NCBI GenBank assembly: GCA_947258565.1
Contig: CAMYJB010000020.1
Location: 1 to 50,430, forward strand
Length of the DNA: 50,430 nt
From: an uncultured Woeseiaceae bacterium
Lineage (GTDB): Bacteria; Pseudomonadota; Gammaproteobacteria; Steroidobacterales; Woeseiaceae
Direction of reading: 5' to 3'
Each line of letters begins with the position of its first letter. Position 1 is the stretch's first letter. Below the pieces are notes generated by a model. It searched no databases and was not told the origin of the DNA. It saw only the letters and a program-made list of their open reading frames with translations. This document shows positions 1 to 8,068 of the stretch, piece by piece. The position numbers and the translations under genes were made by a program.

Positions 1-110
1 CCGACATCGTCGCCCCAGATCACCAGTATGTTCGGCTTGTCCTGCGCGACGGCGGGCCAGGCGCCCAGGAGCACCAGGCCGATCGACAGGAGTTTCAGGA
101 TCAATTTCAT
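1..110 (-). CDS. secreted sulfatase, N-terminal fragment (runs off the window)
   Basis: The first 36 or so codons of a leftward gene are visible. They encode a signal peptide of about 23 residues (MKLILKLLSIGLVLLGAWPAVAQ, shown here only as hydrophobic core ending AVAQ) followed by DKPNILVIWGDDVG. That N-terminal strand with its paired aspartates is the calcium-binding start of the alkaline-phosphatase-fold sulfatases (arylsulfatase type). The rest, including the formylglycine site, lies outside the window, so substrate cannot be read. The ATG at 110 follows a GAGGAG Shine-Dalgarno. Its promoter (151-208) carries the same operator as three other units in the 5-26 kb cluster, so it probably belongs to that regulon and removes sulfate from the same substrate class. 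Confidence 0.8.
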   Translation of the reverse strand, partial: MKLILKLLSIGLVLLGAWPAVAQDKPNILVIWGDDV

Positions 111-532
111 GCGCGTACTCCTCTAGAGAAAATTGATGACTTCAAAGTGTATTCTGAATTCAGGGGCCCTAATAGTTGATGATATTTTTGACCCTTCGCT
201 GTACATTTCAGCTGAGCATTGACTGCGACCGTCCTTATTGGTCACGGCCTCGTGATCGCCATCGATCGTGCTCTGGCGAGACGCTTCAGAGGCAGTCAGA
301 TCATTCCCAAACGGCAGTGTAATGTCTGCTACCGCTGCTGTCATCGTTACTTGTGCGTGCATTCCTGGGTCGCTACGAAATCCGACAATTGCCCAATGTG
401 GAAATCAGCTGCTTGCCGGCAACGCTTGCCGCATAATTGCCTGCGAACGCCGGACATGCAACATCGGTCTACCCCTTGGTCTAGAATCAACTTGCTCAGC
501 ACCACCGTGTACTGAGACGCGGGTCAGGAGCC
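111..532. other. intergenic region between sulfatase and cytochrome b
   Basis: About 420 bases separate the divergent sulfatase and cytochrome b genes. The left third holds operator copy A. In the rest I see no convincing gene: small open frames here have no ribosome-binding site and no recognisable protein. No clear sigma-70 promoter for the cytochrome operon stands out; a TAGAAT at 482-487 is possible but has no good -35 partner. Confidence 0.5.
151..208 (-). promoter_or_regulatory. class-2 operator/promoter copy A (sulfatase)
   Basis: Read on the minus strand: half-site AAATGTACA (208-200), 12 bases including GGGTCA, half-site AAATATCAT (187-179), 22 bases, then -10 hexamer CAGAAT (156-151). 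The two half-sites are 21 bp apart, the geometry expected for AraC/XylS-family activators, and the gene-proximal half-site abuts the -35 position. The sulfatase ATG is about 40 bases beyond the -10. The same arrangement recurs at 6514-6571, 11631-11688 and 17214-17271. The outer half-site and the base before it (GCTGAAATGTA) are nearly the same as in copy D. Confidence 0.75.
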
Positions 533-1843
533 TTGACGGAAAACAACACGAATAATCAGCGGTTCCGACGTTCACTGATCTGGCACTTGCGGCCCACGCA
601 CGTGCCCGAGAGGGCGATCAGGTTTACGCATACCTTCGGTCTCGGCGGCATGGCGCTCGTGCTCGTTTTTTTGCTCGTATTCACGGGCATCCTGATGGTG
701 TTCTCGTACGAGCCGTCACCCGAACGCGCGTGGCAGTCTATCGCTGCTTTCCAGGAAGACGTGCTGTTCGGCAGCCTGATCCGCGGCGTGCATTTCTGGA
801 GCGCCAACCTGCTTCTACCCGTGACGCTGCTGCACCTGCTGCGGGTATTCCTGACGGGCGGTTTCCACGGGCGCCGGTGCTCGAACTGGCTGCTCGGGCT
901 TGGCGTCCTGGCGTGCGTGCTGCTCTCGGGATTCACCGGCTACCTGCTGCCCTGGGACCAGACCGCCTACTGGGCAATTACGATCTGTACGGAGATGCTG
1001 GGCCTCGTGCCGGGCGTCGGTCCCGGGCTACGATCTGCCATCCTCGGCGGCAGCGAGATCGGTTCCGCGACCATCATCAATTTCTATGCGTTGCATGTTG
1101 TCCTGACACCGATGCTGCTGTTTGCCTTGCTGAGCTGGCATTTCTGGCAAATTCGCAAGGCGGGTGGCGTCGTATCACCCACCGGCCCGTTCGATAACGT
1201 TCGCGAAGCACACCGGACGGTGCCCCTGGTCCCGAACCTGGTGATCAAGGAGGTCGTCGTCGCGCTGGTGTTGATCGCGCTCGTGCTCGTCCTCGCGATC
1301 ATTTTCGCCGCACCGCTGGGCGAGCCGGCGAACCCGGGCATCAGCCCGAACCCGGCAAAGGCGCCGTGGTACTTCCTGGGCTTCCAGGAGTTGCTGATTC
1401 ACTTCGATGCGACGTTCGCGATACTGGTCATCCCGCTGCTCGCGGCTGCCGCGCTGATCGCAATTCCATTTATTCGCTACGAGGGCGAGATTTCCGGGAA
1501 CTGGTTCCTGACGCCGAAGGGGCGTCGTATGGCGCAGGCGGCCGCGGTCGCGGCACTGGTCGTGGTACCGCTCTGGATAGTCGTCGACGATCGCATCATC
1601 GGCCCGGACGGCTGGCTTCCGGGCACTGCTCGCTTGGTCAGCAACGGCCTGCTGCCGTTCGCGCTGATGCTGATCGGCGCAAGCGCGTTCTACCTCGCGC
1701 TCAGGAAGTCGTTCAACGCGAGCCGAAACGAGGCCGTACAATCGTTGTTTGTGCTCTTCTTCGTCGCTTTCGTCGTTCTCACGGTCGCGGGTGCCTGGTT
1801 CCGCGGCCCCGGCATGATGCTGGTGTGGCCATGGCAGATGTAG
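533..1843 (+). CDS. cytochrome b, b6-type haem spacing
   Basis: Integral membrane quinol-oxidising subunit of a bc/b6f-type complex, 436 residues, with both the N-terminal four-helix b-haem part and the C-terminal subunit-IV-like part in one chain. Haem ligands read as H87 and H101, and H188 and H203; the 14-residue gap in the second pair is the cytochrome b6 pattern rather than the mitochondrial one. The Qo-site motif is APWY at 277-280 where PEWY is usual, a change associated with low-potential (menaquinol-type) enzymes. Start is TTG at 533, chosen because AGGAG lies 4 bases upstream and no ATG fits. It overlaps the Rieske gene by 13 bases, so the two are co-translated. Family assignment is firm; electron acceptor is inferred from the downstream octahaem protein. 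Confidence 0.9.
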   Translation: MTENNTNNQRFRRSLIWHLRPTHVPERAIRFTHTFGLGGMALVLVFLLVFTGILMVFSYEPSPERAWQSIAAFQEDVLFGSLIRGVHFWSANLLLPVTLLHLLRVFLTGGFHGRRCSNWLLGLGVLACVLLSGFTGYLLPWDQTAYWAITICTEMLGLVPGVGPGLRSAILGGSEIGSATIINFYALHVVLTPMLLFALLSWHFWQIRKAGGVVSPTGPFDNVREAHRTVPLVPNLVIKEVVVALVLIALVLVLAIIFAAPLGEPANPGISPNPAKAPWYFLGFQELLIHFDATFAILVIPLLAAAALIAIPFIRYEGEISGNWFLTPKGRRMAQAAAVAALVVVPLWIVVDDRIIGPDGWLPGTARLVSNGLLPFALMLIGASAFYLALRKSFNASRNEAVQSLFVLFFVAFVVLTVAGAWFRGPGMMLVWPWQM

Positions 1844-2538
1844 ACACCAACCGGCGTGGCTTCCTTTCCCGTGCAATGCGGTTGCTTGGTGCGGTCGCGA
1901 TTCTCGAGGCCGGCTGGATTGCAGTGTCGGTACTGGTGCCGGGCAAGCGCAAGACTCCGCAAATGGATGGACCTGGCGTCGTCATTGCCGGGCCTGTCGA
2001 GCGATTCGAACCCGGTAGCGTGACCGCATTTGCGGACGGCAAGTTCTACCTCGCGCGCCTTGCAGACGGCGGTTTCCTTGCCGTGAACCGGAAATGCACG
2101 CACCTCGGCTGCAGCGTGCCCTGGGTCGCGGACGCACAGCGTTTCGCGTGTCCCTGCCATGCCTCTGCCTTCGACATTCACGGCGATGTCATTAAAGCGC
2201 CTGCGCCAAGGCCGCTGGACCTTTTCCCGATCGCTATCGTGGACGGCATCATCAGCGTCGATACGCTGCGACCGATTCGTCGCACCTCGTTCGAGCCCGA
2301 CTCGTCATCGTGGTCGCTATTCCGTTGTATGTCGCCCGGGAGGTGCAACAACGCCCGGCCGATGATGCCGCTACCGAATCTCCCCCAACGTTTGTCGGTC
2401 GCGAACAGTGCATCGACTGCCACACGGAGGCGTACGAGAACTGGCTGGGCTCGCACCATGACGACGCGATGGATGTCGCCAACGAAGACACCGTCCTCGG
2501 CGACTTCAATGACGCGGAGTTCGCGTACGACGGAGTGA
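1831..2538 (+). CDS. Rieske [2Fe-2S] protein, C-terminal frame runs into next gene
   Basis: Iron-sulfur subunit of the bc-type complex. An N-terminal NRRGFL and hydrophobic stretch (about 17-37) form a Tat-like membrane anchor. The cluster-binding loops are CTHLGC at 89-94 and CPCH at 107-110, so ligands C89, H91, C107, H110 and disulfide C94-C109 are all present. The recognisable Rieske fold ends near residue 157 (about 2300). The frame then stays open to 2538, but those last 80 residues are Arg/Ser/Thr-rich and are simply the next gene read out of frame. The true stop has probably been lost by a small deletion or frameshift, or this is a very long overlap of 229 bases. The start ATG at 1831 overlaps the end of cytochrome b. 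Confidence 0.8.
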   Translation: MADVDTNRRGFLSRAMRLLGAVAILEAGWIAVSVLVPGKRKTPQMDGPGVVIAGPVERFEPGSVTAFADGKFYLARLADGGFLAVNRKCTHLGCSVPWVADAQRFACPCHASAFDIHGDVIKAPAPRPLDLFPIAIVDGIISVDTLRPIRRTSFEPDSSSWSLFRCMSPGRCNNARPMMPLPNLPQRLSVANSASTATRRRTRTGWARTMTTRWMSPTKTPSSATSMTRSSRTTE

Positions 2539-4526
2539 CCTCGCGCTTCTATCGCAAGGACGACAAGTACTGGGTGAATACCGAAGGACCCGACGGCGAG
2601 ATGAGGGATTTCGAGATCCGGTACACGTTCGGCATCGAACCGCTGCAACAGTATCTCGTGCCGTTTCCCGGCGGTCGCCTGCAGGCCCTGTCGACTGCCT
2701 GGGATACGGAGAAAGCGCGCTGGTTCTTCCTTTACCCGGGCCAGGACATCGCGGCCGATAACTGGCTGCACTGGACCCGCAACGGGCAGAACTGGAACGG
2801 CATGTGCGCGGAGTGCCACTCCACCAACCTGCGCAAGAACTTCGACGCGGAGACCGGCACGTTCCAGACGGAATGGTCGGAAATAGACGTCAGCTGCGAA
2901 GCCTGTCACGGGCCGGGCTCGCGGCACGTCGACTGGGCGAACATCGATCCGATGGGCCGCCCGCTCATCGATAACTACGGACTTGTCGTCGACACCAGCG
3001 GCATTGACAATCGCCAGCTCGTCGATCTCTGCGCGCCCTGCCACGCACGCCGCGCCGAGACCGGCGACTATGACCATTCGCAGGTCGACCTGCTCGAGAA
3101 CCTGGTGCCATCCTTACTCGTCGAAGGCACGTATCACGCGGATGGACAGATCCTGGAAGAAGTCTATGTCTGGGGATCGTTCGTGCAGAGCAAGATGTAC
3201 GAGCGCGGTGTGCGCTGCGACGATTGTCACGATGTGCACAGCACGAAACTGCACCAGGAAGGAAACGCCGTTTGCCTGCAGTGTCACCTTGGCGAGACTT
3301 ACGATGCGTACGAACATCATTTCCACCAACACGTCGTCGAAGGTGAACCAAGCGACGGCGCGCTGTGCGTGAAATGTCACATGCCCGAGCAACCGTTCAT
3401 GGTGATCGACTATCGTGCAGACCACAGTCTACGGGTACCGCGGCCGGATCTGAGCCTCGAGCTCGGGACTCCCAACGCCTGCAGTTCCAGCGGCTGCCAC
3501 GATGGCCAGACAGTAGAGTGGGCTGCGGAGTACTACGCCCAATGGTATGGCGAGGCCCGCAAGCCGCACTTCGGTTCCGTGATGGCGGCCGCCTGGAACG
3601 GCGACCCCGAGGCCGAGGACGGTCTTCACGAATTACTGGAAAACACGCTGTACCCGGTCATCGTTCGGGCGACGGCGCTGAACGCCCTGCAGGGCTATCC
3701 CGGCGGGCGCACGGACGCCGCGATGCAGAGCGCCCTGGCCAACGACGAAGCCCTGATCCGCCTGACGGCGGTCGACGCCATCGCGGAACAGTCGCCAGAG
3801 AGTTTCGCAGAGCAACTGGGTCCCATGCTGTTCGATCCGGTGCGAACCCTTCGCATTCGCGCCGCCGCCCGGCTCGCCAACATCGGCCGCGAGTATTTGA
3901 AGGCGCACGAAAGCCAGGCCCTCGACAAGGAACTCGCGGAGCACATCGATTCACTGCAGCGCAATCTCGATTTCGCTGCTTCCGGCACGAACCTGGCAAA
4001 TTTGTACGCGAACCGGGGGGACTATGCGCAGGCTGAACGCTATTACCGCATGGCGCTGGACGTCGATGACCTGTTCTACCCGGCGAAGCTGAGCCTGGCG
4101 ATGCTAAACGCCCAGCAAGGCGACAATGACGAAGCCGAACGGCTGCTGCGCGAGCTGCTCGAGGACTATCCGGAGCAATACGATGCAGCATACTCGCTCG
4201 CGCTCCTGCTCGTTGGCGTGGGCCGGGTCGACGAGAGTTTGCCGTACCTCGCGCAAGCGGCGGAAGGCATGCCGCGGCAATCGCGCGTGCAGTACAACTA
4301 CGGATTATTGCTCGCCCAGCTGTCCCGGGACGAGGAAGCTGAGACAGCGCTGTACAACGCGCTTGATCTCGAGCCAACCAGTTTCGACTACCTGTACGCG
4401 CTCATCGACTTCCATTACAAGCGCGGCCAGTTTGAAAAGGCACTGGTGCTCGCTGAAAGGATGATCGAGGCGCATCCGGCGCAACGTTTCGGTTACGACG
4501 TCAGGTCCGCCATCAAGAACCGTTGA
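2310..4526 (+). CDS. octahaem cytochrome c with C-terminal TPR domain
   Basis: Exported multihaem electron carrier, 738 residues from the only start codon available (GTG 2310). Seven CXXCH sites are visible, at residues 34, 166, 196, 241, 303, 322 and 353, plus a CX4CH site (CSSSGCH) at 391, giving eight c-type haems. A HEAT-like helical stretch (about 430-545) and tetratricopeptide repeats (about 555-730) follow, suggesting protein contacts. The hydrophobic segment before the first haem is cut short by the GTG start; codons upstream of 2310 (reading RLVIVVAIPLYVA) extend it, so the real N-terminus and anchor are probably disturbed at the Rieske junction. It stands where cytochrome c1 would be, so it likely takes electrons from the Rieske protein. 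The haem pattern resembles octahaem (hydroxylamine-oxidoreductase-like) families, but no specific reaction can be assigned. Confidence 0.8.
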   Translation: MVAIPLYVAREVQQRPADDAATESPPTFVGREQCIDCHTEAYENWLGSHHDDAMDVANEDTVLGDFNDAEFAYDGVTSRFYRKDDKYWVNTEGPDGEMRDFEIRYTFGIEPLQQYLVPFPGGRLQALSTAWDTEKARWFFLYPGQDIAADNWLHWTRNGQNWNGMCAECHSTNLRKNFDAETGTFQTEWSEIDVSCEACHGPGSRHVDWANIDPMGRPLIDNYGLVVDTSGIDNRQLVDLCAPCHARRAETGDYDHSQVDLLENLVPSLLVEGTYHADGQILEEVYVWGSFVQSKMYERGVRCDDCHDVHSTKLHQEGNAVCLQCHLGETYDAYEHHFHQHVVEGEPSDGALCVKCHMPEQPFMVIDYRADHSLRVPRPDLSLELGTPNACSSSGCHDGQTVEWAAEYYAQWYGEARKPHFGSVMAAAWNGDPEAEDGLHELLENTLYPVIVRATALNALQGYPGGRTDAAMQSALANDEALIRLTAVDAIAEQSPESFAEQLGPMLFDPVRTLRIRAAARLANIGREYLKAHESQALDKELAEHIDSLQRNLDFAASGTNLANLYANRGDYAQAERYYRMALDVDDLFYPAKLSLAMLNAQQGDNDEAERLLRELLEDYPEQYDAAYSLALLLVGVGRVDESLPYLAQAAEGMPRQSRVQYNYGLLLAQLSRDEEAETALYNALDLEPTSFDYLYALIDFHYKRGQFEKALVLAERMIEAHPAQRFGYDVRSAIKNR

Positions 4527-4532
4527 CGCGTC

Positions 4533-5342
4533 TTATGGCGCGATTTTCTTTATCGGCCCTTGAACGGGGCTCAGCGACGCCGACAGTGCGTCGAAGACCG
4601 GCAGGCCGATGCCCGCCGTCATGCCGCCATCAATCCGCAGCTCCTGCCCGGTGATGAAAGTCGAAGCGTCACTCGCAAGAAAATTGTAGGCGCCGACCAC
4701 TTCGTCAATACGACCCATGCGTCCGAACGCAGTCAGTGACGCGAGTAAACGTGCTTCGTCGCTGCCGTCGTCGTCGGTCATCATGCCCGTCCCCGCGATC
4801 ACGGCCGGGCAGATCGAATTTGCCCGGATGTTGCGCGGCGCGAGCTCGATGGCGGACGTTCGCGTGAGGTAGACAACGCCGGCTTTGCTCGCGGAGTAAA
4901 CAGCGGACCCCGCGTTCGTGGTGCCTGCGCCGGCGACCGAGCCGGTGGTGATTATGGATCCACCGTCGTTCATGTGGCGGGGACCGTATTTGAGCGCGAG
5001 AAATACCCCTTTCAGGTTCACGTCAAAGAGGTGCTCCATAGCCTCTGTCGCAAAGCTCTCCAGGCTACCCTCGTCCGCGGCGACACCCGCATTCACCACG
5101 AGGATGTCGATCTTGCCGTGCGTTTGCTCCATCGCAGCAAAGCAACGCGAGACTTCGGCCTCGTCGGTCGCATCGCAACGATCGAACGTAGCCCCGATGT
5201 CCACCGCGACCGACTCGCCTTTCGCACGACGGCCCGTGATCGTGACCGTCGCGCCGGCCGCAACGAAATTCCTGGCGACGGCCAGCCCGATACCCCCGGT
5301 ACCACCGGTTACGAGGGCGACTTTTCCTTTTAGTGAATGCAA
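4533..5342 (-). CDS. short-chain dehydrogenase/reductase
   Basis: Classical SDR of 269 residues. The Rossmann motif TGGTGGIG lies at 12-19, an NAG motif near 86, and the catalytic Ser with YSASK in the middle third; the C-terminus carries the usual ITGQELRIDGG strand. It should oxidise or reduce a hydroxyl/keto group with NAD(P); substrate unknown. The start is TTG at 5342, supported by AGGAG seven bases upstream. It lies 41 bases behind the zinc alcohol dehydrogenase on the same strand and is almost certainly in its operon, under operator copy B. It ends 6 bases from the convergent octahaem gene, with no room for a separate terminator. Confidence 0.88.
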   Translation of the reverse strand: MHSLKGKVALVTGGTGGIGLAVARNFVAAGATVTITGRRAKGESVAVDIGATFDRCDATDEAEVSRCFAAMEQTHGKIDILVVNAGVAADEGSLESFATEAMEHLFDVNLKGVFLALKYGPRHMNDGGSIITTGSVAGAGTTNAGSAVYSASKAGVVYLTRTSAIELAPRNIRANSICPAVIAGTGMMTDDDGSDEARLLASLTAFGRMGRIDEVVGAYNFLASDASTFITGQELRIDGGMTAGIGLPVFDALSASLSPVQGPIKKIAP

Positions 5343-5383
5343 AACTTACTCCTTGACTAGCCGCCACGATGGACGGACTGACG

Positions 5384-6475
5384 TTATAGCTGGGGGTGCA
5401 GGTAGATCTTTCCGCACTGCTTCGAAACCTGGACGTCGAACGCCTCGCCGGCCTTCGACATCGGAAATTCGTGCGTCACCATCACGTCGATCATGCGTTG
5501 CACGTCCGGATTGGTGAGGGCGCGCACGAGATGCTCACGGTCCCTTGCGCGCACGTCATGCTGCCCCATCAACTGGTGTGCCGGATCGATGACGTGGTGC
5601 AGCGGGCTGAATTCGATCTTTGCGCCCGGCGTGTGGCCGCTGAAGTTCACGGTGCCGTATGCGCGCGTCGCGGCCATCAGCTTCTCCTGGTAGAACGGCA
5701 CGCCGGAGCCGTCGACGGAATGATCGACGCCCTGTTCCTCGTAGGTGAGTGCCCGGACCTGCTCCAGCCAGTCCTCGTCGGACGGGTCCACGAAATGCTG
5801 CACGCCCATCTTTTCGAGAAGACCCCTGCGATAGGGATTTCGCATGAGCGCAATCACGGTCGCATTGCGATACAGCGCGGAAATAATGTGGCCCATACCG
5901 ATGAAACCGATGCCGCCGACGAGCACGGTGTCGCCGGCGCGCACGTTCATGATTTCCTGGTTGGAGAAGCCGACCCCGAGCGAGCAGTTGCAGGCCGCGG
6001 CGTATTTGAAGTCGACCGCGTCCGGGATGCGGTACAGGTTGGCGATGGGCGCGATGCGGTACTTCGCCATTGCAAAACCGCCGGATTCAGAATCATTTTT
6101 TTCCTCGATGCCTATCATGGCCCGGCCGCCGTGGTCGGGCAGGTTGGACACGCAATAAGTGGGTGAGAGGCCGTTGCGACAGCTGTGGCACTGGCCGCAG
6201 TGATCCCCCTGGAACACGATGACGCGGTCGCCCTTCCTGAAGCCGGAGCCCGGGTGGATGTCGTCGATCACGCCGACGCTTTCGTGCCCGAGATGCTCCG
6301 GGTCGTCATGAAACTCGAAGTCGTGCTCGGCCCAGATTCGGCTGCCTTCCAGGCAGATCGGCGCGATTTCATTGCGGATGACGGCATAGCCCGGCAGGAA
6401 GTTGGGGTACGGTCGTTCGGCGAGCTCGGATCGCCCGGGTTCCGGTATCGTCAGAACGACGTTGCTTTTTGTCAT
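5384..6475 (-). CDS. zinc-dependent alcohol dehydrogenase (MDR superfamily)
   Basis: Medium-chain dehydrogenase, 363 residues from the chosen start. GHESVGVI gives the catalytic-zinc histidine/glutamate region, and a CGQCHSC...YC cluster supplies the structural zinc. A glycine-rich GGIGFIGMG marks the nucleotide-binding fold. It should oxidise an alcohol to an aldehyde or ketone; the exact substrate is not recognisable. A GTG at 6505 extends the frame by ten codons but sits at the predicted transcription start (the -10 is 6519-6514), so ATG 6475 is preferred. First gene of a two-gene operon with the SDR at 4533-5342, controlled by operator copy B. Confidence 0.88.
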   Translation of the reverse strand: MTKSNVVLTIPEPGRSELAERPYPNFLPGYAVIRNEIAPICLEGSRIWAEHDFEFHDDPEHLGHESVGVIDDIHPGSGFRKGDRVIVFQGDHCGQCHSCRNGLSPTYCVSNLPDHGGRAMIGIEEKNDSESGGFAMAKYRIAPIANLYRIPDAVDFKYAAACNCSLGVGFSNQEIMNVRAGDTVLVGGIGFIGMGHIISALYRNATVIALMRNPYRRGLLEKMGVQHFVDPSDEDWLEQVRALTYEEQGVDHSVDGSGVPFYQEKLMAATRAYGTVNFSGHTPGAKIEFSPLHHVIDPAHQLMGQHDVRARDREHLVRALTNPDVQRMIDVMVTHEFPMSKAGEAFDVQVSKQCGKIYLHPQL

Positions 6476-6513
6476 CAATCCGGCTCCGCCATGCGTAGCA
6501 ACCACCGGCGCAC

Positions 6514-6571
6514 ATTGTAGGCAGCGCCTCCCGCAGCGTTAATGATATTTCCGTCCCTTCCAGTGATAGTT
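6514..6571 (-). promoter_or_regulatory. class-2 operator/promoter copy B (alcohol dehydrogenase operon)
   Basis: Minus strand: half-site AACTATCAC (6571-6563), AAATATCAT (6550-6542), 22 bases, then TACAAT (6519-6514). Half-sites are 21 bp apart and a GGGAC precedes the inner one, as in copies A, C and D. TTAACG at the -35 position overlaps the end of the inner half-site, which is the class II activator layout. The site lies back to back with a class-1 site at 6588-6624 that faces the other way. Confidence 0.75.
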
Positions 6572-6587
6572 GTGTCCTTGGTCGGGC

Positions 6588-6624
6588 TGTCCTTGAAAGT
6601 CACAGGCTATGTCCTTAAAAGTCA
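6588..6624 (+). promoter_or_regulatory. class-1 operator (VOC operon)
   Basis: Two direct copies, TGTCCTTGAAAGTCA (6588-6602) and TGTCCTTAAAAGTCA (6610-6624), with starts 22 bp apart; a partial TGTCCTTG also begins at 6573. The only other pair I found is inverted at 11545-11581, in front of the aldehyde dehydrogenase, with the same 22-bp step. The spacing suggests an AraC-family dimer site. TAAACT at 6647-6652 is a possible -10. The second copy covers an upstream ATG (6609), so that ATG cannot be the translation start of the VOC gene. Confidence 0.7.
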
Positions 6625-6689
6625 TTGTCTTTGGTGGCTGTGATTCTAAACTTTGCAATGACGAAACTTCCGGAAACAGGCAGTCCACG

Positions 6690-7577
6690 ATGAAAACGGC
6701 TCGCGAACTCGATTATCGACTCCACCACCTGTGCATCTACGACGACAAGCCGCGCGAAAACATGTGGCCCTACCTGCGCTGGCACCACGGCATCACGAAC
6801 TATTTCTCGGGCGCGGTGTTCCACGTGACCGGCGAAGGGCACTCCGATTACACGTTTCTCGGTTGCGGCGGCCGTGCCTACCAGGTGCAGATAGAGGCGC
6901 CGCCGTTCCAGTTCGAATACGAACGTAACTGGTGGTCCGACCATGGCCGCGGGTACAACCATATCTGCTGGATAACAAGCGATGCCCGCGCCTCGATGGA
7001 GCAGCTGCTCGCAAATGGTGCGACCGAGGTCATGCCGTTCGAGGAATTCCCGACCTACGACGGCTTCGTCGTGCACGATCCGGAGGGTCGCTGGATCGAG
7101 ATCATGGAATACACCGACGACACTTTTCGCGTGCAGGAATTTACCAACGCGCCGTCGGGTGAGTGCGGCCTGCAAATGGTCGGCAACTCGGAAGTGTGCG
7201 AGGACGTCGATGCCATGAAAGGCTGGTACCAGGACGTGATGAATATGCACGTCATCGACGAGTTTCGTGCCAACGGCTATCACGAAGTCGTCATGTCGGA
7301 TCGTGAGTACGATCCTGACGAGCGGCGCTCGCTATTCGTCCTCCACAATGCACGGTACGATTTCGAAAAGGCGCACATGGCCGAGCACGGGCCGTACATC
7401 AGCTCGATCATCTACCAGGCCAGGGACATCAAGCGTGCCTGGGAAGATGCCGTCTGGGCCGGCATGACGGAGCTGCAGGCGCCGGCGAAGGACCCGCTGA
7501 CCGGACTGCAGACCGCCTACCTGCGCGAACCCTGCGGCGGCAACGTTCTGACGCTGACGGAGCCCTACGCACCGTGA
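6690..7577 (+). CDS. two-domain VOC (glyoxalase/extradiol dioxygenase fold) protein
   Basis: 295 residues with two vicinal-oxygen-chelate modules, about 1-130 and 150-290. The first has histidines at LHHLCIYDD and YNHICW and a glutamate in WIEIMEY, the pattern of metal ligands; the second keeps a similar GNVLTL strand. VOC proteins include ring-cleaving dioxygenases, epimerases and lyases, so the reaction cannot be fixed. An in-frame ATG at 6609 exists, but it lies inside the operator repeat; ATG 6690 puts the start 66 bases past the operator, matching 59 bases for the aldehyde dehydrogenase. First gene of a tightly packed operon with the second VOC, an SDR and an MFS transporter. Confidence 0.75.
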   Translation: MKTARELDYRLHHLCIYDDKPRENMWPYLRWHHGITNYFSGAVFHVTGEGHSDYTFLGCGGRAYQVQIEAPPFQFEYERNWWSDHGRGYNHICWITSDARASMEQLLANGATEVMPFEEFPTYDGFVVHDPEGRWIEIMEYTDDTFRVQEFTNAPSGECGLQMVGNSEVCEDVDAMKGWYQDVMNMHVIDEFRANGYHEVVMSDREYDPDERRSLFVLHNARYDFEKAHMAEHGPYISSIIYQARDIKRAWEDAVWAGMTELQAPAKDPLTGLQTAYLREPCGGNVLTLTEPYAP

Positions 7578-8068
7578 TCCTGGGCTTCGCGCATCCCGGG
7601 CTCGTCGTTCCCGATCTCGAGAAGGCCCGACGTTTCTACGAGCAGATGTTCGGCTTCCGTTACTTCTGCGATGAAGGTTGGCAAGGCGATCCGGTTGCGG
7701 ATCGCGTCGTCGGCCTGGCGGGATCGGCCTGTAAGGGTGTGACCCTCGTCGGGCACAATTGCTATCTCGAATTGTTCGAATTCAGCGCTCCGGAGCAGGC
7801 GGCCGCAGCGGGCGACGGACATGGACCACACGAACCCGGCATTCGCCACCTGTGTTTCTTCGTCGACGATTGCCGCGCCGAATACAAACGGCTGCTGGAG
7901 CTCGGCGGCGAGCCGCTCGGCGAGCCGACCGACGTCGGCGGTGGCGCTTACACGGTTTATTGCCGCGACCCGTTCGGCAACATTATCGAACTGGCGGAGA
8001 TTCCGTCCGATGCGGAAGATCCCCGTAACCTGCCCGGGGTCGATTCGCTCGGGGACTACACAGGATGA
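7574..8068 (+). CDS. single-domain VOC protein
   Basis: 164 residues starting HPGLVVPDLEKARRFYEQMFG, shortened here as HPGLVVPDLEKARRFY, the typical first strand and helix of glyoxalase I / methylmalonyl-CoA epimerase-like proteins. Candidate metal ligands are H7, the glutamate in YLELFEF, the histidine in IRHLCFF and the glutamate in IIELAE, so a complete metal site seems present. The GTG start overlaps the upstream TGA by four bases, showing translational coupling. It probably acts on the product of, or together with, the larger VOC protein; isomerase, lyase or dioxygenase activity are all possible. Confidence 0.8.
   Translation: MILGFAHPGLVVPDLEKARRFYEQMFGFRYFCDEGWQGDPVADRVVGLAGSACKGVTLVGHNCYLELFEFSAPEQAAAAGDGHGPHEPGIRHLCFFVDDCRAEYKRLLELGGEPLGEPTDVGGGAYTVYCRDPFGNIIELAEIPSDAEDPRNLPGVDSLGDYTG

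Noticed and set aside
6609..6689. Upstream ATG extending the first VOC protein by 27 residues
   Set aside because: The ATG overlaps the second class-1 operator box, and the extra residues do not resemble the VOC fold or a signal peptide.
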